Below, piece after piece: positions 7,923-11,061 of a stretch of DNA of 11,061 nucleotides (positions are counted from its first letter, which is position 1; every line of letters begins with the position of its first letter). The notes beneath the pieces are model-generated. The model made no database searches. It had not been told where the DNA came from and was given only the letters and a program-made list of their open reading frames with translations. Position numbers and translations under genes: made by a program. The stretch is from Pseudomonadota bacterium (GTDB taxonomy: Bacteria; Pseudomonadota; Alphaproteobacteria; Rhizobiales; Devosiaceae), in assembly GCA_023430705.1 (NCBI GenBank), contig JAEYZJ010000240.1:1-11061 (forward strand), in the 5' to 3' direction.

Positions 7923-7938
7923 ACCAACTGGTCCACTT
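7923..7938. promoter_or_regulatory. candidate operator between the divergent promoters
   Basis: Two interlocked dyads occur here: ACCA-AC-TGGT (7923-7932) and AANTGGTCCANTT (7926-7938, centred on 7932). They lie in an AT-richer patch, upstream of both candidate -35 boxes, about 50 bp from the predicted plus-strand start and about 66 bp from the minus-strand start. This suits a shared activator or a LysR/GntR-type regulator of the two purine operons. The regulator is not encoded in the window. The site is a visual call only. Confidence 0.35.
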
Positions 7939-7947
7939 TTCATCGTC

Positions 7948-7977
7948 TTGCAAGGGCCACACGCGCCCTGTGATATT
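7948..7977 (+). promoter_or_regulatory. candidate sigma-70 promoter of the puuE-uraD fusion gene
   Basis: TTGCAA (7948-7953) and GATATT (7972-7977) are 18 nt apart (17 nt if TGATAT at 7971 is used). Each matches the consensus at about four of six positions. Transcription would start near 7984, some 20 nt before the ATG at 8004. Confidence 0.4.
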
Positions 7978-8003
7978 CGCGCCAGCAGAGACGAGGTGCA
8001 GAC

Positions 8004-9422
8004 ATGCGTTATCCCCGCAACATGGTGGGCTACGGCCCGAATCCGCCCGACGCCAAGTGGCCGGACGGCGCCAATATCGCGGTGCAGTTCGTGCTGAACT
8101 ACGAGGAAGGCGGCGAGAACAACATCCTGCATGGCGACCCTGCGTCGGAAGCATTCCTCGTCGACGTGATCGGCGCGGCCCCCTGGCCGGGCAAGCGCCA
8201 CTGGAACGTGGAGTCCATGTACGAGTATGGCGCGCGAGCCGGCTTCTGGCGCCTCCATCGCCTCTTCACGCGATACCAGCTGCCTGTGACCGTCTACGGC
8301 GTCGCCACGGCTCTGCAGCGCGGTCCCGAGCAGGTCAAGGCCATGCTCGATGCGGACTGGGAGATCGCCAGCCATGGGCTCAAGTGGATCGACTATCGCG
8401 ACTACGACATCGAGCACGAGCGCAACGACCTGCATGCCGCGGTCAAGCTCCATACCGAAGTGGCCGGCACCCGCCCCACCGGCTGGTACTGCGGACGCAC
8501 GTCGATCAACACGGTCGACCTTGCAAGTGAGGAAGGCGGCTTCACCTATGTGTCCGACACCTATGACGACGACCTGCCCTACTATCGCGAGCACATGGGT
8601 GCGCCACAGCTGATCATCCCCTATTCGCTCGCCACCAACGACATGCGGTTCACCACGGCATCGGGATTTGCGAACGGCGAAGAGTACTTCCAGCTCCTCA
8701 AGGACACTTTTGACGTCCTCTATGCCGAGGGGGAGGCCGGTTCCGCCAAGATGATGTCGGTTGGGCTCCACTGCCGCCTCGTCGGCATGCCCGGGCGCTT
8801 CGCCGGTCTGCAGCGCTTCGTCGACTACATCCTCGGCAAGGAGAAGGTGTGGGTCGCCAGGCGCATAGACATCGCCGAGCACTGGCTCAGGACGCACCCC
8901 TACCAAAAGCCCCTCATCGTTCCGTCCGAGCTGCATCTCGACGACTTCACCCAGCTCTTCGGTAACGTGTTCGAGCACTCCGAGTGGGTGGCGGAACGGG
9001 CGCACAAGCGGGAAATGGGACCGGCGCACGATACGGCGACCGGGCTGCACGCCCTGATGTGCCAGGTCTTTCGCTCGGCCTCCGACGAGGAGCGCCTTGG
9101 TGTCCTGAATGCCCACCCGGACCTTGCGGGCAAGCTGGCGGCTGCACAGCGCCTCACCAGCGAGTCGGAAGCCGAGCAGGCCTCTGCCGGCCTCGACGCC
9201 CTCACCGACGCTGAGCGCGAACGCTTCGGCCGGCTCAACCAGGAGTATGTCGACAAGTTCGGCTTCCCGTTCATCATCGCGGTTCGCGACAACACCAAGG
9301 CCCAGATCATGGCCGCCTTCGAGCAGCGCATCTCCAACTCCCGCGAGCTGGAGTTCCTGACCGCCTGCAGGCAAGTCGAGCGCATCGCCGAGCTGCGGAT
9401 AACGCAGATTCTCTCGGCATGA
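8004..9422 (+). CDS. puuE: bifunctional allantoinase (PuuE type) / OHCU decarboxylase (UraD) fusion
   Basis: One 472-residue protein joins two consecutive steps of urate breakdown. Residues 1 to about 300 form a polysaccharide-deacetylase-fold PuuE domain (stand-alone PuuE is about 308 residues) that opens allantoin to allantoate. NYEEGGE (32-38) stands where NodB enzymes have their metal-binding Asp motif, and SHGLKWIDY (123-131) has lost the second His of the H-x3-H pair, as expected for metal-independent PuuE. Residues about 307-472 form the UraD domain, which turns OHCU into (S)-allantoin. H371 in NAHPDLAGK, E391 and R465 keep the spacing of zebrafish His67, Glu87 and Arg161, and FGFPFIIAVR (419-428) is the family motif. 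The join (TH-PYQKPLIVPSELH) has almost no linker. ATG 8004 has GAGG 7 nt upstream. The gene diverges from uraH. Both active sites look intact. Such fusions exist in other alphaproteobacteria. Confidence 0.93.
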   Translation: MRYPRNMVGYGPNPPDAKWPDGANIAVQFVLNYEEGGENNILHGDPASEAFLVDVIGAAPWPGKRHWNVESMYEYGARAGFWRLHRLFTRYQLPVTVYGVATALQRGPEQVKAMLDADWEIASHGLKWIDYRDYDIEHERNDLHAAVKLHTEVAGTRPTGWYCGRTSINTVDLASEEGGFTYVSDTYDDDLPYYREHMGAPQLIIPYSLATNDMRFTTASGFANGEEYFQLLKDTFDVLYAEGEAGSAKMMSVGLHCRLVGMPGRFAGLQRFVDYILGKEKVWVARRIDIAEHWLRTHPYQKPLIVPSELHLDDFTQLFGNVFEHSEWVAERAHKREMGPAHDTATGLHALMCQVFRSASDEERLGVLNAHPDLAGKLAAAQRLTSESEAEQASAGLDALTDAERERFGRLNQEYVDKFGFPFIIAVRDNTKAQIMAAFEQRISNSRELEFLTACRQVERIAELRITQILSA

Positions 9423-9432
9423 GATGAGTGAG

Positions 9433-9448
9433 GGCCGCGCAGGCGGCC
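9433..9448. repeat. small hairpin after puuE-uraD
   Basis: GGCCGC-GCAG-GCGGCC is a perfect 6 bp stem with a 4 nt loop, 11 nt after the stop codon. There is no T-run behind it. It may add to the stronger hairpin at 9466-9494. Confidence 0.35.
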
Positions 9449-9465
9449 TCCGGCAATCAGGTTGC

Positions 9466-9494
9466 GCGCCCGACCGGCACCCCGGTTCGGGCGC
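9466..9494 (+). terminator. strong hairpin, probable terminator of puuE-uraD
   Basis: GCGCCCGACCGG (9466-9477) pairs with CCGGT-T-CGGGCGC (9482-9494), with one bulged T and loop CACC, giving about 12 base pairs. Only two Ts follow, so as an intrinsic terminator it is atypical, though the stem is very stable. Its last base touches the TTGACA box of the next promoter, so it isolates the two transcription units. Confidence 0.55.
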
Positions 9495-9521
9495 TTGACA
9501 ATCTCTGGCGCATTGCATAAC
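9495..9521 (+). promoter_or_regulatory. candidate promoter of the arsR-type operon
   Basis: A perfect -35 box, TTGACA (9495-9500), is followed after 15 nt by CATAAC (9516-9521), or after 17 nt by TAACCA (9518-9523). The -10 region therefore overlaps the operator dyad. Another TATAGA (9530-9535) is present but has no matching -35 box. Confidence 0.5.
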
Positions 9522-9548
9522 CATTTCGTTATAGAAACGACGGGTTAT
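9517..9548. promoter_or_regulatory. ArsR-type operator, ATAAC-N6-GTTAT plus an extra half-site
   Basis: A perfect dyad, ATAAC (9517-9521) / GTTAT (9528-9532), sits on the -10 region. A third half-site, GGTTAT (9543-9548), lies 4 nt before the ATG and forms a 6 bp inverted repeat with ATAACC (9517-9522). The ATAAC/GTTAT pattern is typical for repressors of the ArsR group that partner SRPBCC proteins, so autoregulation is likely. Confidence 0.6.
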
Positions 9549-9551
9549 TGA

Positions 9552-9911
9552 ATGTCGCCTCCTGCCTCCCAACTCGATCGCACCTTTGCCGCGCTCGCCG
9601 ACCCGACCCGCCGGGCAATCCTTGCCCGCCTGGCGCAGGGCGAGGCCACGGTCAACGAACTGGTCGAACCGTTCGAGATGAGCCAGCCTGCCATCTCCAA
9701 GCACATCAAGGTGCTGGAGAATGCCGGGCTCGTCTCGCGCGGAAAGGACGCCCAGCGCCGGCCGGTCAGAATCGAGGCCGCACCGATGGCGGAAGCCGTC
9801 GGCTGGCTGGAACACTACCGGCGGTTCTGGGAGCAGAGTTACGCCCGGCTGGACACGCTGCTCGAAGAACTGCAGCGTTTCGCGCCAGATGCCGATGGCA
9901 AGAAGAACTGA
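9552..9911 (+). CDS. ArsR-family winged-helix repressor (SRPBCC-associated type)
   Basis: This is a 119-residue DNA-binding repressor that probably controls its own operon. The N-terminal winged helix-turn-helix begins with FAALADPTRRAILARLAQGE (12-31). The recognition helix region is MSQPAISKHIKVLENAGL (43-60). The wing lies at about 61-75, followed by a C-terminal helix with WLEHYRRFWEQSYARLDTLLEEL, which is characteristic of the subgroup encoded beside AHSA1/SRPBCC proteins. There is no cysteine in the protein and no ELCVCDL-type motif, so metal or arsenite sensing by the classical site is excluded. The ligand is unknown. ATG 9552 has no good ribosome binding site (only GGG about 8 nt upstream) and a short leader, which fits low, self-limited expression. 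The SRPBCC gene follows after 11 nt. Confidence 0.93.
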   Translation: MSPPASQLDRTFAALADPTRRAILARLAQGEATVNELVEPFEMSQPAISKHIKVLENAGLVSRGKDAQRRPVRIEAAPMAEAVGWLEHYRRFWEQSYARLDTLLEELQRFAPDADGKKN

Positions 9912-9922
9912 GGAGCCCTGCC

Positions 9923-10405
9923 ATGATGAAGCCGCTCACCATCACCCTGCCCTCGGACCGCGAGATCGCCGTCACGCGTCAGTTCCACGCCCCGGCGGAC
10001 CTTGTCTTCGATTGCTGGACCGTCCCTGCCCTCATCCGTCGCTGGCTCGGCTTCGCCGACTGGGAGTTCGTCACCTGCGAGTTCGACGCCCGAGTGGGAG
10101 GAAAGTGGCGCTTCGTGACGCGCAGCCCCGACGGATACGTCATGGGCTCTGGCGGCGAGGTGAAGGAGATCAGCCGCCCCGGGCTCATCAAGACCACCGA
10201 ACTCTACGATGAGGACTGGACCGGCGGCGAGACCATCGTCACCAACCGGATCACCGAGGAGGGCCGCATCGCCACATCCGTCGTCACCATCCTCTATCCG
10301 ACAACCGAGGCCCGGGATGGCGCCCGTGCCACGCCGATGGCGGATGGGATGGAGACGGGATTCCGGCGCCTCGACGAACTGCTCACGGACATGCCTGCGT
10401 ACTGA
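9923..10405 (+). CDS. SRPBCC (AHSA1-like) domain protein
   Basis: This 160-residue single-domain protein has the START-like SRPBCC fold of the AHSA1 (activator of Hsp90 ATPase homolog 1-like) group. The fold forms a hydrophobic cavity, and in bacteria most members have no proven activity. Visible marks are the first strand with FHAPADLVFDCWTVPALIRR (21-40), FDARVGGKWRF near 54-64, YVMGSGGEVKEI near 72-83, and the closing helix MADGMETGFRRLDELL. ATG 9923 is preceded by AGGAG at 9911-9915 with 7 nt spacing. The ATG at 9926 is a less likely alternative. The frame is open further upstream, but that part overlaps the repressor gene. It is 11 nt behind the arsR-type gene and certainly co-transcribed. 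A role in handling the small molecule sensed by the repressor is a reasonable guess only. Confidence 0.92.
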   Translation: MMKPLTITLPSDREIAVTRQFHAPADLVFDCWTVPALIRRWLGFADWEFVTCEFDARVGGKWRFVTRSPDGYVMGSGGEVKEISRPGLIKTTELYDEDWTGGETIVTNRITEEGRIATSVVTILYPTTEARDGARATPMADGMETGFRRLDELLTDMPAY

Positions 10406-10496
10406 CGGGCAACCACGACTGCCACGACCGAGACTGCCCCCTCCGTTACGCTACGCGGCGGAGAACGGGAAACTCAACCCAAAAGAGGAGAATGAC

Positions 10497-10961
10497 ATGC
10501 CCAAGATCATGCCCTGCCTATGGATCGACGCCCGCATCGAGGAGATGGTCGACTTCTACGTCGCGACCTTCAAGGACGCCGAGATCCACCAGAAGACGTC
10601 TGGTCCGGATGGTATTCTGACAATCACCTTCCGCCTGCACGACCAGGAGTTCATGGCGCTCAATGGCGGCCCGGGCCCGCAGTTCAAGTTCAACGAGTCG
10701 ATCTCCTTCACGGTGGATTGCAAGGACCAGGCGGAAGTCGACCACTACTGGAACGCGCTGACCGCCGACGGTGGCGAGGAGTCCATGTGCGGCTGGCTGA
10801 AGGACAAGTTTGGCCTGAGCTGGCAGATTGTCCCCGACGGCGTGATGGATCTCGTCTGGGATTCGAAGAACCCCGAGGGCGCCGCACGGGCCCAGCAGGC
10901 GATGTTCAAGATGCACAAGCTGGTCATCGCGGACCTGCAGGCCGCCTACGAAGGCAGATAG
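10497..10961 (+). CDS. VOC-family protein, PhnB-like (3-dmu-9_3-mt domain)
   Basis: This 154-residue protein belongs to the vicinal oxygen chelate superfamily, PhnB-like subgroup (often mislabelled 3-demethylubiquinone-9 3-methyltransferase). Its substrate is unknown. Typical features are the start PKIMPCLWIDARIEEMVDFY (2-21), TITFRLHDQEFMALNGGP (42-59), an FNESISFTVDCKDQAEVDHY stretch (65-84), CGWLKDKFGLSWQIVP (98-113) and the C-terminal AQQAMFKMHKLVIADLQAAY (132-151). ATG 10497 has GAGGAG with 6 nt spacing. An overlapping ATG at 10492 is in another frame. It lies 91 nt after the SRPBCC gene on the same strand and is probably in the same transcript. The trio repressor, SRPBCC and PhnB-like protein recurs in proteobacteria. 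The length is normal and the gene looks intact. Confidence 0.92.
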   Translation: MPKIMPCLWIDARIEEMVDFYVATFKDAEIHQKTSGPDGILTITFRLHDQEFMALNGGPGPQFKFNESISFTVDCKDQAEVDHYWNALTADGGEESMCGWLKDKFGLSWQIVPDGVMDLVWDSKNPEGAARAQQAMFKMHKLVIADLQAAYEGR

Positions 10962-11061
10962 CTGCCCCGGATGATGCCGTCGGGCCCGGTCATCGTGCGC
11001 TGTGGAGGGGACTATCCCGCACTCAGTGGCTCGGAGGCCGGTCCGGACGGTCCGGCTCAGG
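10962..11061. other. terminal 100 bases without a supportable gene
   Basis: GATGA (10970-10974) and TCATC (10990-10994) form a weak dyad, and GTCCGGAC (11041-11048) is a short palindrome. On the minus strand one frame ends with PEPDRPDRPPSH and a TGA at 11025-11023, which might be the tail of a convergent gene, but 12 codons are too few to decide. Confidence 0.2.

Noticed and set aside
7875..9815. Minus-strand open frame (646 codons) across the puuE-uraD fusion and the arsR-type gene
   Set aside because: It spans a promoter region, a terminator hairpin and two certain plus-strand genes, and shows no domain.
9552..9911. Arsenic-resistance interpretation of the ArsR-type gene
   Set aside because: No cysteines in the protein and no arsenate reductase, efflux pump or methyltransferase nearby.
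9548..9922. Upstream extension of the SRPBCC frame to 9548
   Set aside because: It covers the repressor gene in another frame. AGGAG before ATG 9923 and family length support the short form.
10441..10463. Inverted repeat CTCCG/CGGAG in the gap before the VOC gene
   Set aside because: Only 5 bp with a 13 nt loop in GC-rich DNA. Expected by chance.
10209..10496. Upstream extension of the VOC frame to 10209
   Set aside because: It overlaps the SRPBCC gene. GAGGAG before ATG 10497 and family length support the short form.
11023..11061. Possible 3' end of a convergent minus-strand gene
   Set aside because: Only 12 codons before the TGA are visible. Nothing can be recognised.
1..11061. Mobile elements, CRISPR arrays, tRNA/rRNA genes or phage modules
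   Set aside because: No transposase or integrase motif, no regularly spaced repeat and no tRNA-like fold was seen on either strand. The gene order looks like native chromosome.

Overview
The window comes from a GC-rich chromosome, most likely of an alphaproteobacterium of the Hyphomicrobiales (a Devosia-, Mesorhizobium- or Brucella-like lineage). I infer this from codon use, from the two-subunit XdhA/XdhB xanthine dehydrogenase followed by XdhC, from a PuuE-UraD fusion, and from short GC-rich palindromes between genes. The genus is a guess from one window.

Bases 1-7793 (minus strand) hold one operon-like block read from right to left: uraH (5-hydroxyisourate hydrolase), xdhA ([2Fe-2S]/FAD subunit), xdhB (molybdopterin subunit), xdhC (cofactor-insertion chaperone), then the ATPase and first permease of an ABC importer of the nucleoside/BMP-lipoprotein class. 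The permease runs off the left edge. A second permease and a binding protein would be expected beyond it. Gene junctions are tight: 1 nt overlap for uraH/xdhA, and 11 nt overlaps for both xdhC/ATPase and ATPase/permease. The exceptions are the two gaps flanking xdhB, and each carries a GC-rich palindromic element.

Bases 7794-8003 are a divergent control region. It has a promoter candidate for each direction and a dyad between the two -35 boxes. Bases 8004-9422 (plus strand) encode one protein that joins PuuE-type allantoinase (N-terminal) to OHCU decarboxylase (UraD, C-terminal). Import, xanthine to urate, hydroxyisourate to OHCU, OHCU to (S)-allantoin and allantoin to allantoate are therefore all covered here. 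The urate-oxidising enzyme (uricase, PuuD or HpxO type) is not in the window.

Bases 9423-11061 (plus strand) are a separate unit: a strong hairpin abutting a TTGACA box, an ATAAC-N6-GTTAT operator, then a cysteine-free ArsR-type repressor, an AHSA1/SRPBCC protein and a PhnB-like VOC protein. This is the common ArsR-SRPBCC arrangement with unknown ligand, and nothing links it to arsenic. The last 100 bases hold no gene I can support.

I see no mobile element, CRISPR array, RNA gene or phage gene, and no clearly new system. The points most worth a second look are the fusion enzyme, the palindromes inside the operon, the TTG-started ATPase with matching 11 nt overlaps, and the two regulatory regions.
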